Of a DNA stretch of 64,000 nt, positions 1-8,501 are shown one piece after another (the first letter of the stretch is position 1; the number at the start of each line of letters is the position of its first letter). Where the stretch lies: assembly GCF_000835495.1 (NCBI RefSeq), contig NW_015622549.1:124001-188000 (forward strand). The letters are read 5' to 3'. The stretch is from Cladophialophora immunda. Its lineage: Eukaryota > Ascomycota > Eurotiomycetes > Chaetothyriales > Herpotrichiellaceae. The translations under genes were made by a program, and so were the position numbers. The notes under the pieces were generated by a model. It did no database searches and had not been told where the DNA came from. It saw only the letters and a program-made list of their open reading frames with translations.

Positions 1-1684
1 CTGGGGCTCCGATCATCTACCAATCGCACAGCCTGTGGCTCAGAGCGTCATGGGAGTCCGCACCACTGTCGACGCGAGCTTCGATCCCGTAATTCAAGCA
101 ATTTATAAAGGCAAGGACGATGGGGAAGTGATACGCGAGGAGGGCAAAGGGAGACTGATGGCCGGGCTAAGTATTCATCTCGAAGAGAGAGGGAGAGTCA
201 AGATGGCCGGCCAGGTCATTGCCGGTGCCCTCACCGCTAACGAGCCCGTTTCGGATGGCAATGAGCCCAAGGACGATGCAAAAACAGGCAAATCCGGCGA
301 AGTTCAGCTTGTTGTCAAGATTGACCAAAGTCTCGGCAATTGTCCAAAATACCTTAACAAGAAGCACATCATTGCCGCCGTGCCTAAGCCGAGATTATTG
401 TCTTCTTCACCGCACCTCACGCAAAAAGCGATTGATTTAGTGCATAATGCGGACCTGTTTTTCGTCGCCTCCGCGCACAAACACGAGGACATGGACTGCA
501 ATCACCGTGGCGGTCCCCCAGGCTTCATCCGCGTGCATCAGCCTGCCAACTCAGAGGAAGGCAGTACTATTGTGTGGCCCGAGTACAGCGGAAACAATCT
601 CTACCAAACACTTGGCAATCTTGAAAGCACTCCCCACGCGGGCCTGGTGATCCCGGACTTCGAGACTGGTGATGTTCTTTATGTGACCGGAGACACTGAG
701 ACACTTGTCGGGGCCGCGGCGAGCAAAGTCATCGCAAAAAGCAATCTCGCCGTGAGCTTGAAAGTGACTGGCGCGCACTTTGTTGAAAACGGATTGCCTT
801 TCCGGGGCAAGCTGATGGACGATGCGTCCCAAGGCCGCTCGCCCTACAATCCCCGTGTGCGATACCTGACCGAAGAAAAAACGGAAGCGTTTGGGAAGAC
901 GGCAGGTGACGCACCACCTACGACAGCACAACTCATCAAGAAGACGAAGATCACTCCTACTATCACGAGATATCGCTTCGCGCTCGCCGATCCTGATGTA
1001 TTCGGCCGCTGGAAACCAGGCCAATATGTCGCAATGGACTTGGCCGCCGAGCTGGACATGGGATACTCGCACATGCGAGACGACGACCCGACTAGTCTGA
1101 ATGATGACTACATTCGCACCTTCACCGTCTCATCTATCCCGAACTCGCTCGGCCTGCACGGGGAAGAGTTTGAAGTCACCGTCCGCGCAGTCGGCCACGT
1201 CACCAAGTGGCTCGAATGGCAGCGCGAGGGCATGTGTGAGATTGGCATTCGAGGCTTTGGCGGCGAATTCGCATTCGAGCCCCAAGCCAGGAATGCTTTT
1301 ATTGCCGCTGGGATTGGAATTACACCTTTGCTGGGCCAGATGGAAAGCCTGGATCTCGACAAACTAAAGGTTATGTGGAGCGTGGGGATTCGTGATGTCG
1401 GGTTGCCGCTGGACGTCCTCACCCAATATCCTCTGTTGAAAGACTCGTTAACCATCTGTCTAACTGGCGACGAGTCGGTGATAGATGACAAGACCAAGGC
1501 AAAGCTGCAGGAATTAGTCGACACCGGTGTGAAGGTCCTGAGGAGGAGAGTGACAAAAAATGACCTGGTAGCTTGGGATTCAGAAGTGGACAACTGGTAT
1601 CTTTGCACGGCACCAGCGATGAGGAAGATTGTGCAGGAATGGATGCCAGGCACGACAATTATCTATGAGAATTTCGACTACTGA
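1..1684 (+). CDS. Fused PNPOx-like flavin barrel / ferredoxin-reductase-type oxidoreductase (5' partial)
   Basis: The reading frame is open from the left edge, so the true start lies outside the window; the first internal ATG is at 50. The N-terminal half looks like a pyridoxamine-5'-phosphate-oxidase-type FMN-binding split barrel: DADLFFVASAH-like strand around residues 140-150, then GGPPGFIRV and the WPEYSGNNLYQTLGNL stretch. From about residue 300 it continues as an FAD/NAD(P)H ferredoxin-reductase-type module, with KPGQYVAMDL, the FAD-binding RTFTVSS segment and AAGIGITPLLGQM for nucleotide binding. No C-terminal plant-type [2Fe-2S] cysteine cluster is seen; the protein ends in ENFDY. This architecture is known in fungi, usually as an uncharacterised oxidoreductase. 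An electron-transfer role from NAD(P)H through FAD to FMN is inference, and the substrate is unknown. Confidence 0.8.
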   Translation, partial: WGSDHLPIAQPVAQSVMGVRTTVDASFDPVIQAIYKGKDDGEVIREEGKGRLMAGLSIHLEERGRVKMAGQVIAGALTANEPVSDGNEPKDDAKTGKSGEVQLVVKIDQSLGNCPKYLNKKHIIAAVPKPRLLSSSPHLTQKAIDLVHNADLFFVASAHKHEDMDCNHRGGPPGFIRVHQPANSEEGSTIVWPEYSGNNLYQTLGNLESTPHAGLVIPDFETGDVLYVTGDTETLVGAAASKVIAKSNLAVSLKVTGAHFVENGLPFRGKLMDDASQGRSPYNPRVRYLTEEKTEAFGKTAGDAPPTTAQLIKKTKITPTITRYRFALADPDVFGRWKPGQYVAMDLAAELDMGYSHMRDDDPTSLNDDYIRTFTVSSIPNSLGLHGEEFEVTVRAVGHVTKWLEWQREGMCEIGIRGFGGEFAFEPQARNAFIAAGIGITPLLGQMESLDLDKLKVMWSVGIRDVGLPLDVLTQYPLLKDSLTICLTGDESVIDDKTKAKLQELVDTGVKVLRRRVTKNDLVAWDSEVDNWYLCTAPAMRKIVQEWMPGTTIIYENFDY

Positions 1685-2110
1685 GGCAAAGGGGTTTATC
1701 GGGGAGGATTTTGTCTTTTATTTCTCACACATCATCTACCACAGTAATGCTGCTGCAAAAAATTCACTATAATGTTAGTACGCTTTATGAAGGAGAGAGT
1801 TGGTTGTCTGTGTATATAGTAAATGGCTTCGAGAACGGCGTTGCAACATTTCTCCACCTTCTTGCGTTGTTGGCCCTTGATACTTTCGATACATTTCGTT
1901 TCTCTTCAGATGCCAACATTTCCAGTCCACGCCCGTCAAACAACAGTTCACAGCTTCCGACAGCGACTCCGACCGTTGAAAGCAGCGGACCGAGTCTTTG
2001 TACATCACTACCAGCACTGCCACGTTCTCCATCTCAACAACCCAAGGCCCAAGACGACCTCCTCCTCGCCGCCGGGATCCGTCTGCACCCCCAGTCCCAG
2101 CCGCCACAGC
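1685..2110. other. Intergenic, 3' flank of the flavoprotein and 5' flank of the Nif3-like gene
   Basis: No gene is evident. An in-frame extension of the downstream gene reaches back to an ATG at 1910 but is low complexity. I see no other signal. Confidence 0.5.
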
Positions 2111-2566
2111 ATGTCAAGCCAACCGGCCACCACCACTACCATCCCCAGCACAACCGGATCCAACGCCTCCAGCGCAGACGACAGGACCATCTACGAGCTA
2201 ACGTTCTACTCGCCGGTGGAGAACACGCAGGCGTGCCTGGAGGCGCTCTGGGCCACGGGGGCGGGGACCTGGCCCAACAGCCCCAACGGCGGCGTCGGGG
2301 ACAAGGACAACCAGAACGGCAGCGAGGAGGAGCCGGCGAAGTACACTGACACGGCCTTCATCTGCCGTGGGACAGGCCAGTTCAAGCCGTCGGCCGCGGC
2401 GAACCCGCACATCGGCAGGGCCGGCCAGGTCGAGTACGTCGAGGAGGACAAGGTCGAGATGGTGGTCGTGGGCACGCGGCGGTGCAAGGACGCCGTGCGC
2501 GAGTTGAGAAGGGCCCATCCGTACGAGGTCGTCGCGCTGTTCGTGACCAAGTGCGAGGACTTTTGA
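2111..2566 (+). CDS. Nif3/YqfO C-terminal-like (PII/CutA-fold) small protein
   Basis: A single-exon protein of 151 aa starting at the ATG at 2111; an in-frame ATG at 1910 would add a low-complexity tail. After a Thr/Ser-rich leader the core reads YELTFYSPVENTQACLEALW, then CRGTGQFKPSAAANPHIG, VEYVEEDKVEMVVVG and RRAHPYEVVALFV. This matches the insert/PII-like domain of Nif3 (YqfO) proteins, where GTG.F.P..ANP.IG and HPYE are the hallmarks. The catalytic-type metal-binding parts of full Nif3 are absent, so it is the stand-alone domain found in many fungi and bacteria. Its function is unknown. An Asn/Gly/Glu-rich insertion (about residues 50-75) interrupts the domain between the first strand and the CRGTG motif. 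Confidence 0.7.
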   Translation: MSSQPATTTTIPSTTGSNASSADDRTIYELTFYSPVENTQACLEALWATGAGTWPNSPNGGVGDKDNQNGSEEEPAKYTDTAFICRGTGQFKPSAAANPHIGRAGQVEYVEEDKVEMVVVGTRRCKDAVRELRRAHPYEVVALFVTKCEDF

Positions 2567-2960
2567 TCTCTGATCGACACGGGAGAGGCGCGCAGGGATC
2601 CGGAGAGTCAACGAGAGGGGAAGGGACGGGATGGAAAGGGGGATTGTGATGCTACACGTTAGCACACACAGAGCTACAGAGCGTGCTCGCTGTTGAATTG
2701 GTCTTCTTAGTCCTTCGAGGACCTGGAAAGCAAAATATGGCCAGTTCAATTCCTTTTCAAACGGATTTTCAATTGGGTTTCTTGTGGTATCTAGTTTTCA
2801 CAACTTTGCCTTCCGGGATACAAGAGAAAAGGAGAAAGACCAACGCCCTTTTGCATGTCCGGCCTGATTTTCCTCCCCAGGCCGAGCACGTCTAGATGCT
2901 TGTAATCAAGTCCTCAATTCATAACGCTGGTACAAAATTCATGCCAAAGCCCCGACCTTC
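2567..2960. other. Convergent intergenic region
   Basis: It lies between the tail-to-tail Nif3-like and BiP genes and presumably holds both 3' UTRs. I see no further feature. Confidence 0.5.
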
Positions 2961-5075
2961 TCACAGCTCATCGTGCCCCGAGGGCTCGTCATCATCATCT
3001 CCATAGTCTGGCATGCCTCCTGCACCACCAGCGTATAGCTTGCTGCTAATAGGATATGCGACTTGAGACAGCTTCTCGAACTGCTCCTCAAAGTCGTCCT
3101 TGTCTGCGGAATCGGCGTTGTCACTGAGCCAGTCTTGCGTCTCCTTGATCGCATCCAGAAGAGTCTCTTTGTCCTCGTCATCGATCTTGCCCCCGAGCCC
3201 GTCCTCGTCGTGGACTTGGTTCTTCAATGACGAGGCATAGTTCTCCAATTTGTTGCGAGCATCGATCTTGTCCTTGATGGCGCGATCTGCCTCGGCAAAC
3301 TCTTCGGCCTCTGCGACCATTCGGTCGATTTCCTCCTGGGTGAGACGTCCCTTGTCGTTCGTGATGGTGATCGATTCAGACTTGCCCGTGCCTTTGTCGC
3401 CAGCCGAGACCTTGAGAATACCGTTTGCGTCGAGTTCGAAAGACACTTCAATCTGAGGAACACCACGAGGGGCGGGAGGAATACCGGTCAGTTCGAATTT
3501 GCCCAGAAGGTTGTTGTCCTTGGTCATTGCTCGTTCGCCTTCAAAAACCTGGATCAGTACTACGGGTTGGTTATCCGCAGCCGTAGAGAAGATTTGGGAT
3601 TTCTTGGTCGGTACCAGTGTGTTTCGGGGAATGAGTTTGGTCATGACTCCACCGGTAGTTTCAATGCCGAGAGTCAGAGGATTGACATCCATGAGAATAA
3701 GGTCTTCGGTTCCGGTTTCGCCAGAGAGAACACCACCCTGAACGGCTGCGCCATATGCGACAGCCTCGTCAGGGTTGATACCCTTGCTGGCTTTCTTGCC
3801 ACCAAAGAATTCCTCGATCATTGACTGAACCTTGGGAATACGAGTCGAACCACCAATCAGGACAATGTCGTCAATCTCGGATTTCTTGACCTTGGCATCC
3901 TTCAATACCTGTTCGACCGGCTTAAGCGTCTTCTTGAACAAGTCCATGTTCAACTCCTCGAACTTAGCCCGGGTCAAAGTCTCAGAGAAGTCCTTTCCGT
4001 TGTGGAAAGCTTCGATTTCGATTCGTGTAGACATTTGGGAGGAAAGGGTTCGCTTGGCGCGTTCCACCTCACGCTTCAGCTTACCCATGGTCTTCAGATC
4101 CTTGCGGATATCGACATCGTTCTCCTTGTTGTATTTCTTCACAAAGTAGTCAATCACTCGTTGGTCGAAGTCTTCGCCACCAAGATGAGTGTCACCGGCG
4201 GTGGCCAGGACCTCGAAAACGCCATCTTCAATTGAAAGAAGGGAAACATCGAATGTACCACCACCAAGATCGTAGACAATGATCTGGCTCTCTTTGCCCT
4301 TCTTGTCCAGGCCATAGGCGATAGCTGCGGCAGTTGGCTCGTTCACAACACGCAGAACAGTCAAACCAGCGATAGTACCAGCATCTTTGGTAGCTTGTCG
4401 CTGAGCGTCGTTGAAGTATGCCGGGACCGTGACAACTGCGTGGGTAACTTTCTTGCCCAGGTATGCCTCCGCAACTTCCTTCATCTTGCCTAGAACCATG
4501 GCGGAGATTTCTTCGGGAGTGAAGCTTTTGGGTTTGCCAGAAACTTCGACGTTGACCACTGGCTTGCCATCTTTGCTGGCGACTTTGAAGGGAAAGTGTT
4601 TCAGATCTCGCTGAACGTCCTTGTCCTCGAATTTACGGCCAATCAAGCGTCTGTCAAGCCATGTTAGTAAAGTGAAAGGGACCAGGAACAGGCTGAAAGA
4701 GGCTCACTTGATGTCAAAAATTGTCCTGGTTGGGTTCGCAGCATATTGATTCTTTGCCGCATCTCCCACTAACCGCTCTTCGTCGGTGAATGCGACATAT
4801 GAAGGTGTTATCCGATTTCCCTGGTCGTTCACAATGATCTCGACCTTGCCATTCTGCATCACACCGACGCAGGAGTATGTTGTACCCAGATCGATACCAA
4901 TGACAGTGCCATAGTTACTGTCTGAGTCGTTCAAGGGTGTTTGGTCTTCAGCATTCACTCTGCCAATCAAAGCCAAGGGACAGACAAAGATGAGGAGGAG
5001 GTAGAAGAGAGTTGTCCATTGCAAAGCAGCGGAAGAGGATCTGCGCGGGCGACGCTGGACGTTACCGGACGCCAT
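2961..5075 (-). CDS. kar2: ER Hsp70 chaperone BiP/Kar2
   Basis: Two exons, 5075-4708 and 4650-2961, joined over a 57-nt intron (GTGAGC donor, ACTAAC branch, ACAG acceptor), give 685 aa. The N-terminus has a basic start and a hydrophobic signal ([15 protein letters not shown]) ending near RVNA-ED. The nucleotide-binding domain carries [14 protein letters not shown] and [16 protein letters not shown], with [14 protein letters not shown] further on. The substrate-binding domain follows, and the C-terminus is the ER retrieval signal HDEL. It is the lumenal Hsp70 that assists translocation and folding and buffers the unfolded protein response. The family is about 670-680 aa, so the length fits. 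The first exon is long, and the intron falls inside the DIK-RLIGRKF motif. Upstream sites resembling yeast UPREs suggest control by Hac1/HacA. Confidence 0.97.
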
Positions 5076-5206
5076 CTTGTCGGCGGGAAGAGGGAAGGAG
5101 AGGTAAAGGGGGAAAAAAAGAATGATATGTGGTTGTTGGGTAGGAGGAAGGTCGAGGAGTATTGGGGCTGGCGGTGGAGGGAAATATTTATTCTAGGGAC
5201 GCAGTT

Positions 5207-5221
5207 ATCGATACGCTGTCC
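5207..5221 (-). promoter_or_regulatory. UPRE-like element upstream of BiP
   Basis: Read on the minus strand this is GGACAGCGTATCGAT. It differs by one base, over its first 14, from the core of the yeast KAR2 unfolded-protein-response element (GGACAGCGTGTCGA). It lies about 130 nt upstream of the BiP ATG, with an A/T-rich TATA-like box between them. Function is inferred from the match and the position. Confidence 0.5.
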
Positions 5222-5365
5222 TTTTCCACCATCTTCACTGGCGGAAGGAGGCGCGAGGCCACCTTGTTCGCCGCAGTCCACCAAAGCGCCCCATCACCAT
5301 CAACTTAACCGCAGTAGGGAGTTACGAGCCACTTGCCCCAGCCTTGGCGGCCAAAGGGTGGCTTT

Positions 5366-5377
5366 GGAACACGCTGG
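5366..5377 (-). promoter_or_regulatory. Second UPRE-like core upstream of BiP
   Basis: On the minus strand it reads CCAGCGTGTTCC and contains the exact CAGCGTG core, about 295 nt upstream of the BiP start and in the same orientation as the first site. Confidence 0.45.
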
Positions 5378-6037
5378 TTTGCCCCTTGAATCAGTGCCAG
5401 CCTGGCCTCTATTCTATTCTTTGCAGATCCAACAAGTACCATCCCTTTCCATTCCACAGGGATACTCGGTATTTGGACTTTGTTTCTATTTTTTGCCCAC
5501 TAAGCTAGCCATCATGACTCAGATAATGACCCCGTCTAGGTTCAAGTGTGCACGAGAGCATTCGCTTTTCTCATAAGGGATGCTAGCACTGAGTAACTGG
5601 CATTGGTCTCCGAAGCGGGCTGTTTGTTTGAACGTCATCTGTCCCTGCTACCTCGCTCGCTCTTCTCCTGGCCACATACATTTTCTACAACGAAAAGAAA
5701 ATCTATCTCGTTATCTGCCACCACCTCCCACGCACTTGGTTTTCGCGTACCGACACTGCTGTTCAAATGGATAGATGATCGGGTTAGGTAAGCCACTCGC
5801 CCCAGGAGGCGCAGTACGTCATTCTTGCTATATCGTGGCCCCCACATCGCATCGACATTACCGCATTCACGATCTGAGCAGCATCACTTTGTTCACTCCT
5901 CTGTTACATTACTACATGGCATGAGTTTCCTTGCCATTTCAACTCTACCCCTTTGTTCTAGCAGTCGTTACCTTCCCTTTCTACTACACAGTCCGTCAGT
6001 AAGTGTACCCAAAACCTTCGCCATCTGCCGCCGCGCC

Positions 6038-6883
6038 ATGGGCTCCGTGGACACATCCCTGCACCCCCATACCTCGGGGAGCGCTGCCCGCTACGCTGAA
6101 GCACACTCCTCGCCAAATCCATTGATCCTTTACGGCGGCTGGTTCTGCCCCTTCGTCCAGCGCAGCTGGATTACCCTGCACGAGAAGAACATCCCGCACC
6201 AATATTTCGAGATCAACCCATACCACAAAGACCCCGAATTCCTCAAATTAAACCCGCGTGGTTTGGTCCCGACGCTCGCCGTTCCGCTTGACAAGGATGG
6301 CAAGGAGCAGAAGCCCCTGTACGAGAGTCTTGTGATCTGCGAGTACTTGGACGAAGTATATAACGACCCTTCCAAGAACGGACCCGATCTCCTTCCGAGA
6401 GAAGACGCCTATCTGCGCGCCAAATGCCGGATTTGGATCGATCACATCTCAATGAGAATTGTCCCCGCGTTCTACCGGTTCATGCAACATTCCGATTCAA
6501 AATCATATAGTCTAGATGAAGCGCGGACAGAATTCCTCAACCACATCAAGACCTTCATCAAAGAATGCGATCCTCAAGGACCGTTCTTTTTGGGTGAGAG
6601 ATTCAGTCTCGTGGACATCATGCTCGCGCCTTGGCTGTGCAGGATGTTTCTTTTTGATGTGTACAAGGGCGGAGTAGGTGTGCCTGAGGAAGGAAAGGGA
6701 GGTGATGACGAAGGTACGTGGCAGAGATGGAGGAAATGGGCCAAAGCAGTGGGCGAAAGAGAGAGTGTGCTGGATACCTTGAGTGAAAGGGATCAATACG
6801 TTGATGCCTACCGGAGGTATGCGGAGGATACCACACAGAGTGAGGTTGCGAAGGCCACGAGGTCGGGGAGAGGACTGCCATAG
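6038..6883 (+). CDS. Omega-class glutathione S-transferase
   Basis: Single exon, 281 aa from the ATG at 6038, which has a good context (GCCATGG). The thioredoxin-fold domain carries LYGGWFCPFVQRSWI, where the CPF cysteine is the omega-class catalytic residue. NPRGLVPTLAVP gives the cis-Pro glutathione-binding motif and LYESLVICEYLDE the glutamyl-binding E-S pair. The C-terminal helical domain includes GPFFLGERFSLVDIMLAPW. Omega GSTs act as thiol transferases and dehydroascorbate reductases rather than classic conjugating enzymes. The same frame extends upstream to an ATG at 5921, adding 39 residues rich in Ser/Leu/Arg without acidic residues. That could be a mitochondrial or peroxisomal targeting form, so two starts may be used. 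Confidence 0.9.
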   Translation: MGSVDTSLHPHTSGSAARYAEAHSSPNPLILYGGWFCPFVQRSWITLHEKNIPHQYFEINPYHKDPEFLKLNPRGLVPTLAVPLDKDGKEQKPLYESLVICEYLDEVYNDPSKNGPDLLPREDAYLRAKCRIWIDHISMRIVPAFYRFMQHSDSKSYSLDEARTEFLNHIKTFIKECDPQGPFFLGERFSLVDIMLAPWLCRMFLFDVYKGGVGVPEEGKGGDDEGTWQRWRKWAKAVGERESVLDTLSERDQYVDAYRRYAEDTTQSEVAKATRSGRGLP

Positions 6884-7108
6884 ACAGGAGAAGCGTGGGA
6901 GGGATTGAAATGCATGGCCCATGGCTTTTACTTGCGTCCCAGAACTTCTTAGACTCGGAAATCCGCTTGTCATCCGTGGTTACCTATTTGAGACCGTCTC
7001 GTATGCAAATGTAGCACAACTCCTCCTGAGTTCCATGCATGTGCGTCTTTAAAAGCGTGCTCCTAGATCGTTTTCACGGTGTCACCGCCGGCTGAACCTC
7101 CTTTCTGT

Positions 7109-8066
7109 TCACCGCTTGCCCTCCCCCCTCAGATCTCCGCCAAGCCCGTAGCCTCTGATCTTCTCCCACTCGACCTTCTGTCTCGTGACGGGCAGCTGCC
7201 GCCGCAGGGCTTTGAAGCTTGTCTCATTCATGCCCACGATCGTCCGGTTTACCTCTTCCTGGTACTGTTTCTCGATGGCGGCGATCTTCCGCACCACGGC
7301 GTCGCCGCTGGCCCCTCCGTCGACGGAGACGTTGGAGAACTCCTTCTTGGTCGACAGCGCGACGTTGCCGTCTTCGTAGTAGTGCACGTCGACCTTCATC
7401 CCGCCGGACAGGGTGTTGGAGGCCGGGTTGTAGAGGGCCGCGGTCCGCCAGCGGCCGCTGAGGAAGTTCTTGGGCGAGGATTTCAGCGAGGATATCAGGA
7501 TCGCGACTTGGGAATCGTCGGGCGTGGCGCACACGGTGAATGCCGAGGGCGAGGACGTCGGTGGGTAGTGTTCGGCGAAGTGCCCGGAGAGATGCTTCAC
7601 GATCGACGACACGAGGTCGCTGTGTTTGGTGTCGTGCGTGTAGGACTGCGGCGCGGAGGGCTTGGAGGTCGTGTGGTCGAAGGAGAAGGAGGTGGCAGAC
7701 TGCGTGTCGTAGTATTGCCCGGAGGAGAGTTTGTTGTAGGAGGATATTAAGACCTAACAAAAACCCCCCCAGACTTGTTGTCAGCTGGACACTGCGGGCC
7801 AATTCCAATGGAGGGGTGTTTTCTCGCCAGATATTCCTTGTTCGCGGGATAAAGGGTAGAGTGTCTCGTACATAATCGCTTGCTCCAGGGGGCCTCACAG
7901 CCACCATCTGCTCTTCATTGTACTTCTCGAACGCAGGCTTCAGCTTTGCGATCAGGGCCGGGTCGTCGTCGGAGGTGAGGGCCTTGATGTCTTTGATCAC
8001 ATCTTGGAGTTCCCCGGAGGGCGCGCCCTCAATGAAGGACGAGGTGATGTCTACCGTCGATCCCAT
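7109..8066 (-). CDS. cap1: F-actin-capping protein subunit alpha
   Basis: Two exons, 8066-7899 and 7753-7109, with a 145-nt intron (GTGAGG donor, TTGTTAG acceptor), give 270 aa. The join restores EEQMVA-VLISSYNKL, the conserved block of CapZ alpha. The second exon has GRWRTAALYNPASNTLSG, MKVDVHYYEDGNVAL and EEVNRTIVGMNETSFKALRR, all characteristic of the family, and the length fits the usual 260-290 aa. With the beta subunit it caps barbed ends of actin filaments at cortical patches. The second exon is very GC-rich with long open frames on both strands, which produces long but spurious overlapping ORFs. Confidence 0.93.
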
Positions 8067-8501
8067 AACCGGTGGAATAAGGCAGGTATTACAAGACAGG
8101 GTTGGGGAGAGGCTCTTCCACTATGTTCGTAACAATGGTCGTGTTAGCCTGGTGGAGGAGGGATGCAGCTTTCGAGGGGTCGTGCCGCAGCGGAACAGAT
8201 CTGGTGCGTGTCAGACACCGGCAGGAAATCTTTAGAGGCGCAGCCTAACGGGGGCGGGGCAAGATTCTATCGGAGAAGCTACCAATTTTTGAATTGAGGT
8301 TTGTTGGGTTAAAAAAATGTCGTTGCTTCGAGCAGAGCAAGAAACAAAGGCAAGAAGGGCAATTGAACTCGAGTATCATAATACATCGTTTGAGATGAAA
8401 AGCAACCACGTCTCCATCCAGTCCATGCCATGCCACGCCGGCCCGCTCCAGACGCCTCGCTAGCCAGAGATCAACTTGAAAGAAGGGACAGTGGATGAAG
8501 T
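8067..8501. other. Intergenic, promoter side of the capping protein gene
   Basis: No gene is seen. It contains the 18-mer at 8201-8218 that recurs, with one change, at 50640-50657. Confidence 0.5.
8201..8218. repeat. Dispersed 18-mer, copy 1
   Basis: It reads CTGGTGCGTGTCAGACAC and matches 50640-50657 at 17 of 18 positions. The internal GTGTCAGACAC is a near-perfect palindrome around one central base. Both copies are preceded by a similar GCAGCG..A.A stretch. Confidence 0.4.

Larger units (their letters stand above)
5076..6037. other. Divergent promoter region between BiP and the GST gene
   Basis: This 962-nt head-to-head spacer holds UPRE-like sites and an A/T-rich TAAATATTTC box (5181-5190, minus orientation) upstream of BiP. 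The right-hand part is pyrimidine-rich and leads into the GST 5' leader. No other gene is supported. Confidence 0.6.

Noticed and set aside
7224..8066. 280-aa minus-strand frame across the capping-protein gene
   Set aside because: It reads through the intron into an Arg/His-rich wrong frame; the spliced frame gives a complete capping protein alpha.
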